Positions 13,598 to 24,457 of a stretch of 64,000 bases of DNA are shown piece by piece. A program made the position numbers and the translations under genes. Origin of the DNA: Trileptium ribeirensis. Taxonomy: Eukaryota; Nematoda; Enoplea; Enoplida; Thoracostomopsidae. Below the pieces are notes generated by a model. It was not told the origin of the DNA. It searched no databases and was given only the letters and a program-made list of their open reading frames with translations. Each line of letters opens with the position of its first letter. Position 1 is the first letter of the stretch. Location of the stretch: contig JASANE010028142.1 in the NCBI GenBank assembly GCA_030248225.1, positions 1 to 64,000 on the forward strand. The letters are read 5' to 3'.

Positions 13598-13937
13598 GGT
13601 TCCGGAGTTATGGACCGGAGCCGATATTATCGGTTTCCTAATTTTCATAAATTTTCTAATTTTGTTTCTTATCTCAACCAGCGAGATTGAACGCTGGTAG
13701 GTAATATTTCGTAATGTTATACAAATTACCAGTGTAGCGAGCACTGGTAAACTTTATATTTTCGGTTACCTCTTATAATTTTCAGAGAACTTTCTCGATT
13801 ACTGTTCGCTTTCGAGCGAGCAGTCACATTTTTGTGGTCCTCATTTGTGAGGACGGTCGTGACGGGTGTGCGTCGCGGCCAGTCATTTCAATAACGATTC
13901 GTAACCAATTTTGTGGTCCTACCACTCGGGGTAGGGC
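13598..13937 (+). other. Cluster of seven stem-loops (possible structured RNA)
   Basis: Seven inverted repeats lie within 340 bp. Stems: 13598-13605/13615-13622 (8 pairs); 13621-13625/13629-13633; 13677-13683/13692-13698 (7 perfect); 13727-13734/13742-13749 (8 perfect); 13801-13810/13815-13824 (10 pairs, TTCG loop); 13837-13843/13848-13854 (7 perfect); 13916-13923/13930-13937 (8 pairs). The only imperfections in the longer stems are three T opposite G, which would be U-G wobble pairs in a + strand RNA but A-C mismatches on the other strand. The last two stems are each preceded by TTTGTGGTCCT. The first two share two bases, so they exclude each other. No known RNA family recognised. Confidence 0.5.
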
Positions 13938-14194
13938 AATTCCTACGTAGACACTTATTCTGGGTTCAGCGGGGGAGTCGTACCGTCCTAAAATGCCCTA
14001 CAAGTCGGGTATGGCAAGAGCTCGCCATACTCGCGTTCTGCACCTATAAAACACCAGCTTGCATGCGTGAAATCCTTAAAATTCCTTCTAAAAACATGTC
14101 AACTACGTTACGCTCTATGGATCGTACTTCCAACCTAAAAGTTACGAAAATTACGACAAAGTATGACAAGCATAGTACATAAGTCATGGTACAA

Positions 14195-14560
14195 CGCAGG
14201 CACTTTTATGGCCTGATCAATCAAATAAAATAGTACAATTATAATACGACATGATCATGAAACGATATACAATGATAACAACAGGGCGGCGCTTTTATGG
14301 CCTCATATGATACAACGAACGGTGTGAATAAATACAACAATTATATATAACTGGTTAGCAATTCATGTCCCAATCAATTTGTACCTGAAAATATGTTAGA
14401 CAACAACATCGATTCCACGGTACACAGTTATATGATATGATCATGGTAACATATATCGAGAATGTGCCTTTATGGCCATAAAAGTATAACAAGAACAACG
14501 ATCATGATACGTAATTCAACTACCTATAACAATGATGCCTTTATGGCCAATGATACTACA
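14195..14560. repeat. Diverged repeat with CTTTTATGGCC core
   Basis: GC-CTTTTATGGCC or GCCTTTATGGCC recurs near 14202, 14291, 14466 and 14537, each embedded in similar GATCATG/ACAA-rich sequence. The spacing is irregular, so this is a degenerate array or a dispersed repeat. Confidence 0.5.
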
Positions 14561-15200
14561 GAAAAATCATGCAAATGCCAATATATATATACCAAGGCGT
14601 GCCATCGGGGCACTACAATCAATATGTATATTGATGGATACAAATATCTGTATATACGGTTACGATTTTTTGACGAATATCCATCCCTGATATAACAATA
14701 ATGATACCCATCCTGATCAAACAATGTCGGCGGAGCAGGCCGAAATACTGGAAATGCAAGTCGGTTACATAGCGGGACTCTTTGAACCTAATTACTCCGT
14801 TTACCTATATATATGGATATAGGTGATGCTATTGAATCTGTTCCGATTTCGTACATATGTGCTTTGATTTTAGTTCGGTTCCAATTATTAGTATATATCC
14901 TGTGATTTCTGGTTCGCCATAATTGTGTACTTCGCGAGTCAGTTCAATTACTGGTTTACGTATATACAATGGTTCAAGGGTTGTGCCGGTTAGGCGGTTT
15001 ATATATGAGGTGACAACAGGGCTTTGTAGTCGATGGATATATATAAAGGAACTCAATTTATATATATTTGCTTGCACAATGAGGCGATTAATTGATTCTG
15101 TTTATATAGATATACGTATTATAAGGCGAGGGTGGGATCCGTACCCTTTTGGGCTATTCCCGTCGGGTGTTCCAGGTTGGGGAAGAACTAGTGACAGAAT
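14560..15200. other. Anonymous A+T-rich sequence
   Basis: Overlapping short open frames on both strands (14524-15234) have low-complexity, tyrosine-rich translations. They are not convincing as genes. Confidence 0.4.
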
Positions 15201-15204
15201 TCGG

Positions 15205-15545
15205 AAAAGTTGGCCACTATACACGTGGTCATGATTATTGGGGAACTCAACCAAATGTTGACCATTACACTATGGACAGGATTTTTTTTGATACTCGGAA
15301 AAATGTTGTCCATTACACTGTAGACGGGATTTTTGGTATTCGAAAAATGTTGTTCATTATACCGTGGACATAATTATTGGTAGTTAAAAAAATGTTGACC
15401 ATTGCACTGTGGTCAGATTTATTTTTGTTCGAAAAAATGTTGACCATTGGGGTGTGGTAATTATCGTAAGAGTTGACCATTATCGTGTGGTCAAGATTAT
15501 GGGTTTTCGATAAAAGTTTGCCATTAGGCTGTGGTCAGGATTATC
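15205..15545. repeat. Tandem repeat, about 55-bp unit, about 7 copies
   Basis: Units carry AAAAATGTTGACCATT followed by a C/T-variable spacer, then TGTGGTCA and a T-rich tail. GACCA and TGGTC within each unit are complementary, so each unit can form a short stem. Unit length varies by a few bases. Confidence 0.8.
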
Positions 15546-16290
15546 CACCTCGTAACGATCCGTATGGATCTGTTACAGATGCAACGAAGTTGGGCAGGAA
15601 TAGCTTTCGGTAAAGCGCCTGATTACGGATCTAATAGCAGTTATTTTTGGGCTCGAATTTTCAGGCCCTACACAATTTTTCAGCAGGCCATGTTTCGATT
15701 CCTTTCGTATTCAACTAATACACAACCTGTTATGCAATATGTAATAAATTGATATTACTACAGCTCGTAGGAAACAATACTTATTACCCTTAGACCCGTG
15801 GTCGCAACTCCTGTATCCTGTATACATGTATCGTATAACACGTTTCATGGCCAAATCATCGTGGTTCAGTCGACATCGACGAGTCAAAGCCATCCAGGAC
15901 TGTAACACACCAAAAGATGTCATAAAGCTTTTCTGTAATATACATGATGTCATTAATTCAATAATTGTGAGTGTTGGCGAAGAATTATTACTTTTCATGC
16001 AGTGAAATTTGGGGCTGTCTGCTGTTTATTTTTACTTGTGACAACCACAGCTCAAATTTTCAACGCGGAATCATCTCGCGCGATAGCTCAAACAAAAGCT
16101 TGAACTTTTTTCCGTTAGTGCTAAAATGAACGATGTTCAAAGTCCCGAGTGGGGGGACGGTTATAAAATAAAATACATACAATAGATGGAACATGTATGA
16201 AATATAATGGCACAGAAAACTAAAAACTCGTGGTATGCCGTAATGAAAGATGGGATATGGAATATGGGCCATGTTACATGTGCTGTGATT
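15546..16290. other. Anonymous sequence
   Basis: No recognisable gene, repeat or RNA in this stretch. Confidence 0.35.
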
Positions 16291-16293
16291 CGC

Positions 16294-16371
16294 ACAAGGA
16301 TAGCTTAACCGGGAGAGGATCTTCTGTGGATCCGGCGGTAGAAAGCCGTGGGTTAGAATCTCACGTTTGTT
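16294..16371 (+). pseudogene. tRNA-like relic (class II shape)
   Basis: TAGCTTAACCGGGAGAGG (16301-16318) resembles a tRNA A box. GGATC/GATCC (16317-16321/16329-16333) forms a 5-bp stem around the 7-nt loop TTCTGTG, which would place CTG as anticodon. GTGGG/CTCAC (16348-16352/16360-16364) forms a T stem around TTAGAAT, close to TTCGAAT. A 14-nt piece between them with GGC...GCC could be a long variable arm. The acceptor stem does not pair convincingly, so a tRNA pseudogene or SINE head is more likely than a functional tRNA. Confidence 0.35.
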
Positions 16372-18890
16372 CGCTTCTCCACCGTCTGCTTTTCACAACC
16401 CTACGCTAGGTAATGGAACACGTACCGCTAGTGAATATAATCAAATCTTGTATATACAAACAACATCTATAGTTGGAGTCGACAATTTTATCAATTTATT
16501 TTTGTGAATTGCGTGGAGGTCGATATTTTGGGAAAGGTATATATATATATTTCAACTAACCTGCCAATTTTATTAAAGGCACATGATGAAACACCGGGGA
16601 ACACGTATTATATCGCAAAATATTTAGCAACATCATTAAAACTTGGCCAAAGCAGGTGGCGCACATAACGTTTTCAGAGCATGTGTAACGTAGCGGAGAT
16701 TGTGTGTCGCAGGGGTGAAGGCTTTTAAATTCCGTCTGTGTGCGTGTGTGATTTCTCATAAATCGGGCACAATTTAACCGATTGTAATAGCATTTTATTC
16801 GAACCGGCATAGTCAATTTACCGTATACAACACCGAGTGTGTTTTGATTTAAGGTCTGGTTCCTGGGTCAAATTTCAAAATGAGGGTTTTTACCTTTGAC
16901 GCAAGCAAAGTTATTTTATCTTAACTTTCTAATTCTTTTCTCTGTTTAGTTTTATTTCATAGAAAAATGATAAATATCGACCGATGCCTCTTTCTTGGTT
17001 TTCGATTAATGCTCCGGTTCTCCGAAAGTAGCCGCACGTGCATTTCATCGTTTCTCATCATTTCCCTAACACTTCTTTAAATGCGTTATTGGAACGAAGT
17101 TAATGTGAGATTACTCCTGTTGGTGCTTTACTTTAAAAATCGTCAATTTTTTTATTTGTCTGCGGAGATCATAACTCATCACTTATCGATAGATCTTCAC
17201 GAAGATTTTTACTTGATCACGAATTCAGTCTAGTTGTGGCCTTTTGTTAGACGCCAAACTCTCCGACCACTTTATTTTCGGGTCGAAATAGGCTCCTAAG
17301 GTTTAAAGGGTCACACTTTATGAAATTTTGCAACCCAGGTATCTATTTCTCTCGACTTATATCTCAAGATAAAGCCTTGCAGCCCATCAAGGCAATAACT
17401 TTGCTGTATATACGTTACTTTTATTATCAGGCGATTCCCTAGATGGCTATGGGTCCAAATAGAGTATGTAGATGGGAGCGTTAAAACATTGCTATATAGG
17501 GTTGTAAGCAGGAGTACGATGGTATTGCCGTCGGGTAGTTGTTTTTGCTGTATCGTATCCTTCCAGTGGGATATGGGGGTGTTTCAGATTCTGCCCAGCT
17601 ATTCTCAAAGAACATCTTTTTGCTTGTGTGGCATGCTATGGCGGGCTGCAAATGTCAAAATGTTTTTATATAGGCTTTTAAGCATGCTGAATACGAAAGA
17701 ATCATACTCGGAAATTTGTTGCTGCTGTATCATGTTAGTACAGGGCTATAGGTGGCCTTTAGAGTCGTCCATTCTCACACACTTAATAGCACACAAACAT
17801 AGTAAAGCCAATATTTTAAGTTTGGAATATTTCTTTGCGTTTCTCCATTTCCAGTTGCGAGAAAATAGTAACTACATGTTTTAGCGCTGTAATTGTTCAT
17901 TTATTTGAACATTTTGGTTATATATACTGAATATAATTATAATCTTACTTTATTTTGTTCTCTTCCGTCATCGTTACGATTTCTGTCATGCTGTGTAATA
18001 CACACACTGTGTGCTATACATTTACACTATAATTATTCCAACCCGAAGCCCCATCGTTGTTTAGTCTGCTTTAAGCGTTCCATTGATTCGGCCGGTTGTT
18101 GCATTGTGATTCATTTTTGACAACGTTGGAATAGTTTACTACATGTTATATTTTGTACGGGGCTACTAATTTCGGTGCAGATTTCATAAATTATTGCACC
18201 GAAACACAGCGAGGATATGGTCTACCAAAGCGTATTATTCATTCTGTTGAACCTTATATTACGTGATGGCCCGTTTCAAGGTGATGAAACGCGTTGGCAA
18301 GTATTAGTAATAAATTCTTATGGACAGCAGGTATAGCCATTTAACATGGTCGTTGTTACCATTTTTGTAACATAATGTAGCAGTTGCGCATTCTTTTCGT
18401 GCGGTGTTATTGTAAGTCGATCGGTATTTCTACAAGTGCTTTTGGAAAAGCTAATATATTTGTAGTTGCACAGCGAGCTAAGCGAACAAGCACTTATTTG
18501 TATGCGCGCTGAAAAATTTTACCGTGTTTGTCCGTCCGTCGGTACGGGCAGTTTTTTCTAAGTAAACGAATGAGTATATTGTTATGTGATAGTTTATGGT
18601 CTGGCCCGTCGCTCCATATAGAGGTTACATTTATGCTCCCCACTTATTGGGTATGGTAGACCCCTTCAATTTTTGTGGCCAAGGGATAATGCGTTTTTAG
18701 TTCTGATATCTCAAAACGCATACCTCGTACTGGCCTGTCCATAGCCCTCCGAAAAGTGGGGGAGAACTTCGGGGGACCCTCATGTTCAATCAACATCTGT
18801 TTGCTGCCGGTTGCTAGGCTTTCGATTGTCGGTTTTTTTTTTGAAGTTGTTGGCTCATTTGCTGGTACATTTTTTCAGGACTGTAGGTTA
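16372..18890. other. Anonymous sequence
   Basis: The longest open frame (17489-17884, + strand) has a cysteine- and leucine-rich translation with no motif and no convincing splice or start context, so I do not call it. A hairpin at 18170-18204 is listed separately. Confidence 0.4.
18170..18204. repeat. Perfect hairpin, 10-bp stem
   Basis: TTTCGGTGCA (18170-18179) and TGCACCGAAA (18195-18204) are exact reverse complements separated by a 15-nt A+T-rich loop. No gene ends nearby to make it a histone-type or termination signal. Confidence 0.8.
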
Positions 18891-18949
18891 CGGCAACGGA
18901 AAAGACCGAAATCGAATTTGGTAGATGTCACAGTATATACTGCGGAATC

Positions 18950-19271
18950 AGATGCGGCAATTCGCTGAGCCGAAATCCCTTTCCGAGACGTGCCATCGCT
19001 CGAATAACTTTGGCAAGGTCCCGTTCGTTTACTTCAGTAAGTGTACGTTTTAGGCCCCGCTTTGTTGGTTCTTTACCTTCAACGTGGTCGCGAAATCTTG
19101 AAGCACTTTTATACCCGATTGCTCGGCCAGCTGTCGGTACGAAATCCCGCCGGCCTTATGCTGGCTAGCAACATGGTCTAAATCCGCATGTGTCCACTTC
19201 TTTTCAACCTGATTGTATTTATAATATTTGTTATGAATCATTGTAGATTTATATAGTAGTTTCAACGACAA
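18950..19271 (-). pseudogene. Pogo/Tigger-like transposase N-terminal relic
   Basis: The minus-strand frame from 19271 encodes KKWTHADLDHVASQ...GGISYRQLAEQSGI, a typical psq/CENP-B-type helix-turn-helix (W..EDL..A......G.SYR.AA...GI). After GI the frame is lost by one base. The adjacent frame continues with RDHVEGKEPTKRG and LTEVNERDLAKVI, followed by a MARLGKGF-like block, matching the order seen in Tigger/pogo transposases (KG..P.KRG, L...EE..L...I). The rest of the transposase (DDE domain) is not recognisable downstream. DNA binding to transposon ends is the family role; this copy is broken and truncated. Confidence 0.65.
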
Positions 19272-19906
19272 AATTTATAATTAGCTACTGATTAAGTCAT
19301 ATTGTAACGTAAATAATTCAGTTTACGTTGATATTAAACCATAATAACCGGAAAAATAGTCTGTTTAGTTAAAATTGCTGAGTAACAGGACCCACGAAGT
19401 GTCAGTGGATGTGGATATGTTCTGATTTTTTTCTTTAAAAGCAGACAAAAATTGGGAAAAACCGTTAACGAAAAAAATTTATTAAATTTTTATAAAATTC
19501 CTCAAGCACACAAATCGTGGCGTAAAGTGATTCCGTTTTTAGCATCTGCGGGTATTTTGTTACATAACTATCGCAGTTTGTTGTTTGTTGCTATTTAGAC
19601 GCTACGGGGTAGCAATCCGCAATACCAGAGCCTTCAACTCATTTTTTTGCCAAATTTCTACCTTTTTTCTAAAAAACCGTAATTTTTCTTTTGATGACAT
19701 TCTGAACAAACAATATCACCCAACATAATATATAATCGTCCCTGAATTAACATCAGATGTACCGTCCCACAGTGTTGAAAAATCTTTTTTTTTAATTAAA
19801 AGTGCCTGATTTTTTATTTAATCCTACTATAATTAGTTAAGCTTGTTAGTGTATTTTAATGTTTTAAAACAAAATTTGCTTATTTTTAAATGTATGATTT
19901 TAAAAT

Positions 19907-20912
19907 TTTATTACTATTCGAGGATGTTAAAAACATGCTAGTTAGCTAATTACTAAATTAATTATTAATTAGCTAATTTTTGTGTTCAGAAATGGGAAAA
20001 AATAGCACACGGTGGTTTCTATATCGCTAATCACGAACACGACATTTGTAAAGCTCTAAACCTTGGTCGTATATACTAATTAGTTAACTAATTAATTATC
20101 TAATTATGCAAATTTTAAAATCACATTAAAATTGTTGGTTTTTTGCCCTTTGGGGGTTTTCGATATCGCTCATAATGAATATGTGACAATTAAAGCTCTA
20201 TGATTTTATCATGTGTGCTAATTAGTTAATAAATTAGCTAATTAGTTGATAATACCAAGAGTGCATTAGAGAAGAGTATGACACTTCCCTGCACTCGCAT
20301 GTAAACCCGAGTTTGATGACGCGGTCGTTTTTGGACTGACCCCCAGTTTTTGGGGTTCGAGATGCACAGATCGCCCAGTTTCTGGGTGGAGTGGGTCGGA
20401 CCTCCCCAGTTTCTTTGGGGTTTGGGTAGGTCGGACCTCCCAATTTCTGGGGGTCGGTTGAAGCAGCTAAGAAGCAAATTCCTGGGGGGACCGACCTGCC
20501 CCTACCCCAGAAACGGGGGGTCTGTGCATTTCAACCCCTTCAAAAACTGGTGGGAGTGTGGGTCAGGCCGAAAACGTCCGCGTCATCACACACGGGTTTA
20601 CATGGCAGCGCAGGGAAGTGTGATACTCTTCCTTAGTGTACTTTTGATAACACCAATTTATTAGCTAATCTTCTAGTCTATGCAGCTTTTTGCATAATGG
20701 ATTTGACATCAGAGATGTCTAAAACGTGGTGCTTAATACAGATTGATTAAATATTTAGTTGAAATACATGTATAAATAAATAAGATATAAAATACTTTAC
20801 CAATTGCTCCTATCGCTTTTTGTAATTGATTACATTTACTAGCTAATAATTAATTAGTGATTACCTTAATTTAACTAATTAGCATGTTTTAACATCCTCG
20901 AATAGTAATAAA
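19907..20912. mobile_element. Inverted-repeat element (about 1.0 kb) carrying a nested element
   Basis: The ends TTTATTACTATTCGAGGATG (19907-19926) and its exact reverse complement (20893-20912) define terminal inverted repeats, and similarity continues inward through A+T-rich sequence (about 36 bp clear). The interior holds repeated TAATTAGTTAA-type motifs and the element at 20253-20649. No coding capacity and no obvious target-site duplication, so superfamily unassigned. Confidence 0.7.
20253..20649. mobile_element. Nested palindromic MITE, GC-rich core
   Basis: Terminal inverted repeats of about 70 bp. The left end starts TACCAAGAGTGCATTAGAG; the right end, reversed and complemented, starts TATCAAAAGTACACTAAGG. 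Both contain AAGAGTAT-ACACTTCCCTG and GATGACGCGG. Each terminal repeat itself folds (GTGCATTAG.GAAG against CTTCCCTGCAC). The core is a run of AGTTTCTGGGGGTCGG-like units. Both ends start with TA, compatible with a TA target. A relative lies at 51950-52352. Confidence 0.7.
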
Positions 20913-20965
20913 CACCAGATTCATAATCAGCGCAGCGAGATGTAGTACACGCACCAAAATAATAG

Positions 20966-20973
20966 CTTTACAC
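20966..20973. repeat. hAT target-site duplication (left)
   Basis: CTTTACAC occurs directly before the left end (CAGGG) of the element at 20974 and again at 22109-22116, directly after its CCCTG end. Confidence 0.9.
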
Positions 20974-22108
20974 CAGGGAGTAACCGGAATTCCGGTTCCG
21001 GTTCCGGCGAAAATCGTGTTCCGGTTGCGGTTCCGGCAAAGGGCAAAAACCATACCGGAACCGGAATTCCGGTTTAAAAATTTTGTTTGAAATTTTCCAC
21101 GTTTTTTGTTTTATCCTGTAATCCAAACATATGTAATATATATATATTATACAATGATCAAGCTCCAATACAACCACGCAAAAGAAAAGATTAACTAACC
21201 AATTTGCCGTGTGTAACGTACGTAGGGCACAGAATTTGAGCAGGAATTTTTCATAATAACCTGCAGGATTTTGTTAAATCAAAGCCAGGTCGATGCTTGT
21301 AGCAGCTATTTTACACATCCAGAAGTCTGTGGGATACGTTTGAATTAAACCGGTCCAACTCGGTAACAGAGTATGGCTTACGCAGAAGTACTTAGGCTAT
21401 GCTTGGCTAACATAAATTGCGTCAAGCACCCGCCAGTGCGCTTGTAAAGTTGATAAATCAGTCTAAATTGAAGTAAACTAACGTTATCTGCAACGCAGCT
21501 AGAAACTGCTTTCTTGGCAATGAACTGTATTTATTGAAACTGTGCGAGCAGCATCACAGTGTGTTTCATTTATAGCATTCTATAGCACGATCTAACTGAC
21601 GGGCACTGTTTGTCCAACGCTAGCCTAAACAGCGTCTCTGACAACTGGTCAGAAAATTACCTTCTATCTATTATTTTCTCTTAGAATCATATAAACCAAT
21701 AATTTTAAGTTTCCTACAGAACATGCAACAAACGTATGTGTAGTAAAGGGAGGCGACTGGAGACAGAGCGAAAGTGTGTATTCTACGCTCCAAACTTTGT
21801 AAGCACATTCGATTTGACGCAGTATGCGCAATGGTGTATAGTGGAAGACATTTTTTGCTCATAATGTCCAAAAAACCGACATATTTGATCGATAAATAAA
21901 CATTAATAGGTTCCTAAGTCTCTTTAAAGTTTCAGAAAGGCAATAATACCGTCGCAATACATTAAGTTTAATGTAAAAGTTATTTTTAATGCATTTTAAA
22001 TCCACTATACCTTCATTTCTTCCATCATCTGTTTTACTATATATAAATTTCGAAGGCCAGGTTCCGGATCCGGTTTAAATGGACGGTTCCGGTTCCGGTT
22101 ATTCCCTG
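20974..22108. mobile_element. Non-autonomous hAT element, copy 1
   Basis: The element begins CAGGGAGTAACCGGAATTCC and ends GGTTCCGGTTATTCCCTG, giving CAGGG...CCCTG terminal repeats with CCGGTTCCGG clusters. It is bounded by a perfect 8-bp duplication (CTTTACAC). An 8-bp target duplication with CAGGG-type ends is diagnostic of the hAT superfamily. At 1135 bp, with no transposase-length open frame, it must have been mobilised in trans. It aligns along its whole length with the copy at 25630-26790. Confidence 0.9.
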
Positions 22109-22116
22109 CTTTACAC

Positions 22117-22419
22117 TAATTGAGCGGAGCGAAACGTAGCACACGGGGTTTTCGATGTCGCTGATTATGAATATGTGATTTCTGAAGCTCTAAAGCTTGA
22201 CCGTATACGCTAATTGATTAATCAGCTAATTAGTTAGTTTTATGCAAAGTTTACAATCACCCCCAACTTGCTCCACTCGCTTTTGCAATTTATTACTTTT
22301 ACTAGTTATATATTCATTGAAAAATAAGCAATTTTTGTTTGAAAATGCTAAAAATACATAGGCTAGCACGCTTAACTAATTAGTTAATTCCAAAATTACT
22401 AATTAGTTAATTACTAAAC
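22117..22419. repeat. Dispersed AATTAGTTAA-rich repeat
   Basis: Contains CACACGG.GTTTTCGAT.TCGCT and AAAGCTCTA followed by several TAATTAGTTAA units. The same phrases occur at 20005-20090 and 20150-20240, so this is a further fragment of that repeat family. Confidence 0.6.
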
Positions 22420-23583
22420 CATAATGCAATTCTTGTAAAGCTTCGAACATATGGCGTTGCCGAGCCACTTTTATCTTGGTTCTATAGCTATTTGAATGGC
22501 AGGCAGCAGTGTGTTTCGGTAAACGGCAGCTTTTCTAGTTGGGCCGACGTTAAGAGTGGGGTCCTCCATGGATCCGTGTTAGGGCCTTTGCTCTTTGTAC
22601 TTTTCGTCAATGACATCGAATATTTTGTGTCTGTTGCGATCTTCAGATATGAAGATAGCTAGGCGAATCGTGCAGCGCTTTGCAGACCTTCATTTCTGAC
22701 TTGGACAGTTTCTCGCAACATTGCTCTGAAATTGGGATGGTAGTCAACAGCGAAAAAAGTTGTGTCATGCATTTCGGACGTGACAATCCACGTGTTGCAT
22801 ACTCACTGTCGAACGATCTTCTTTCTGTATCTTTTATGGAGAAAGACCTGGGTGTAATTGTTCATGAATCATTGAAGTTCTCCGAACACTGTTCTATGGT
22901 TTCCAGGCGCGCCCATTAAAATGTTTAATATCGTTCGCCGTGCTATTCGTTTCTGGTCGAAACATATTTGGCTACAACTTTACAGGTCCTTAATTAGGCC
23001 ACACGTGGAATATGCCGTCACTGTTTGGTCGCTTTATTTAGTGCGGGAAATATCAAAAATTGAGCGAGTACAACAACATGCCACGCGCCTTCTACCGTCA
23101 ATTCGCCATCTGAACTATTTCGAACGGCTTCGTTACCTCGGTCTGCAGGCTTTATCTACTCGTCGCCTCCGTAGCGACCTTATTTTGCTTTATAAAATTG
23201 TTAATAACGATGTCGAAGTACCACTGTCCTCATACTTCACTACGGGTTTCGAAGTCACACGTGGACACTATTTAAAGCTACAGACATTGGACATTCCGCG
23301 TCTTGACATACGTAAACACTTTTTTTCACATCGGATCGTTAGAGTTTGGAATAGCCTCCCCGCGGAAGTGGTGTGTGCCCCATCACTCGTCGTTCAAGCA
23401 GCGCCTGCATGCTTCCAATATATTGCCTCCCTAATTGTTATGTTTGTTCATTTTCAATTTTCACCGGCCTTGCCATGCGCAAGGTTCGACTCTCCTTCAA
23501 ATGAAGAAAGTCACAATAACGAAAAAGATTTCATGTCATCAAATGCCATAGCCTTTCTTCTTGGAGGAAGAATGGTACGTTAA
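22420..23583 (+). pseudogene. CR1-like LINE reverse-transcriptase relic
   Basis: Three consecutive frames spell the C-terminal half of a non-LTR retrotransposon polymerase. Frame one (from 22420) has HNAILVKLRTYG, WFYSYLNGRQQCVSVNG and GSVLGPLLFVLFVNDI (RT blocks 4-5), then breaks where the FADD catalytic box should be (it reads IFRYEDS then stop). Frame two (22680-22916) has CVMHFGRDNP and EKDLGVIVHESLKFS. Frame three (22921-23583) has LYRSLIRPHVEYA, RVQQHATRLLPSIRHLNY, RLRYLGLQALSTRRLRSDL and RVWNSLPAEVV. The element is 5'-truncated, frameshifted and lacks the catalytic motif. The clade (CR1/L2/jockey group) is inferred from memory of these conserved blocks. Confidence 0.85.
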
Positions 23584-23952
23584 AGTTTTTGCTTACGCTT
23601 AGAATTAGGCTTTGAGACATAATACTTTATACAATCACCCTTCGAGAGAACAAGACATGATACGCCAGTGGAAAAACATGACATGTTATAGTCCCAATTT
23701 TATCGTAACATAACGTGATTTTTAGTGTCTATGTTTCTCTAGCGGACGCATTTATTTATTCGTGTTTTAACATGATTATCGTGTATTTGCAACAACAATA
23801 AAATTTAGAACGACATTACTTTATTAGTTTTTCTGTGTTATTGTTGACTTTCGATGATGATTTGTAGCCGTTCCTTGGAATGTGTGAAATTTGTTTATTG
23901 GAAATGAAAAGTCCAAATTTTGTGTAATTTCATTTTTGTTGTTAGTTTCGAG

Positions 23953-24457
23953 TTAAATGGAAAATTTAATAATTTTCTCGAGCAAATGGTTTTGTACTAG
24001 CAATTTACTATATACTTTGTTTATATTTATGTATATTATACATAATTCATATGTTTTTGAGGTGCACGTATAATTATTGTAAATTATAGTTTGTTTTGCT
24101 TGCTTCAACACCTCTACGTATGCGTCACGTCGCGGCTTGAGTTTGAATTGAAACGACTTTGATTGTGTCGCGGTTGATTTGTAGCTGTTGTTGACAGAAA
24201 TGTCAGTCTTTTGGGCTTTAATATCAGTTTTGTCGGTGACTTCCGATTGTCGTATTGATTTTGTTCTGGGTATCATATATTCATGTATAGATTCAATAAA
24301 GCTAGAAACATGCGTGGAACGGGAATCACTATTTGTATATGTCTGTCATGTAGAAGAATAATCGCCTTTTACATAGCACCCGAATATTAATGAATAGGAT
24401 TGAGGATTGATCAGGATCGGGACTGGGGTCTTGAAAAATGGACTGCGCGTAGCCATA
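23953..24457 (-). CDS. Candidate minus-strand exons of an unknown gene
   Basis: On the minus strand a pyrimidine-rich tract ending in CACAG precedes a 78-nt open segment (24457-24380) encoding YGYAQSIFQDPSPDPDQSS and a short tail. After a possible 37-nt intron with a second pyrimidine-rich acceptor (CTTCTACATGACAG, 24343-24360), a longer in-phase open segment (24342-23953) encodes SFIESIHEYMIPRTK, then TDISVNNSYKSTATQSKSFQ and LKPRRDAYVEVLKQAKQ before a low-complexity tail. The composition looks protein-like up to about 24075; beyond that the real exon may end. The donor of the small intron (GTGCTA) is poor. No family recognised, and the overlapping + strand is also open, so this is tentative. 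Confidence 0.35.

Noticed and set aside
17489..17884. 131-codon + strand open frame
   Set aside because: Cys/Leu/Ser-rich translation without motif, no supporting splice or start context, and no similarity that I recognise.
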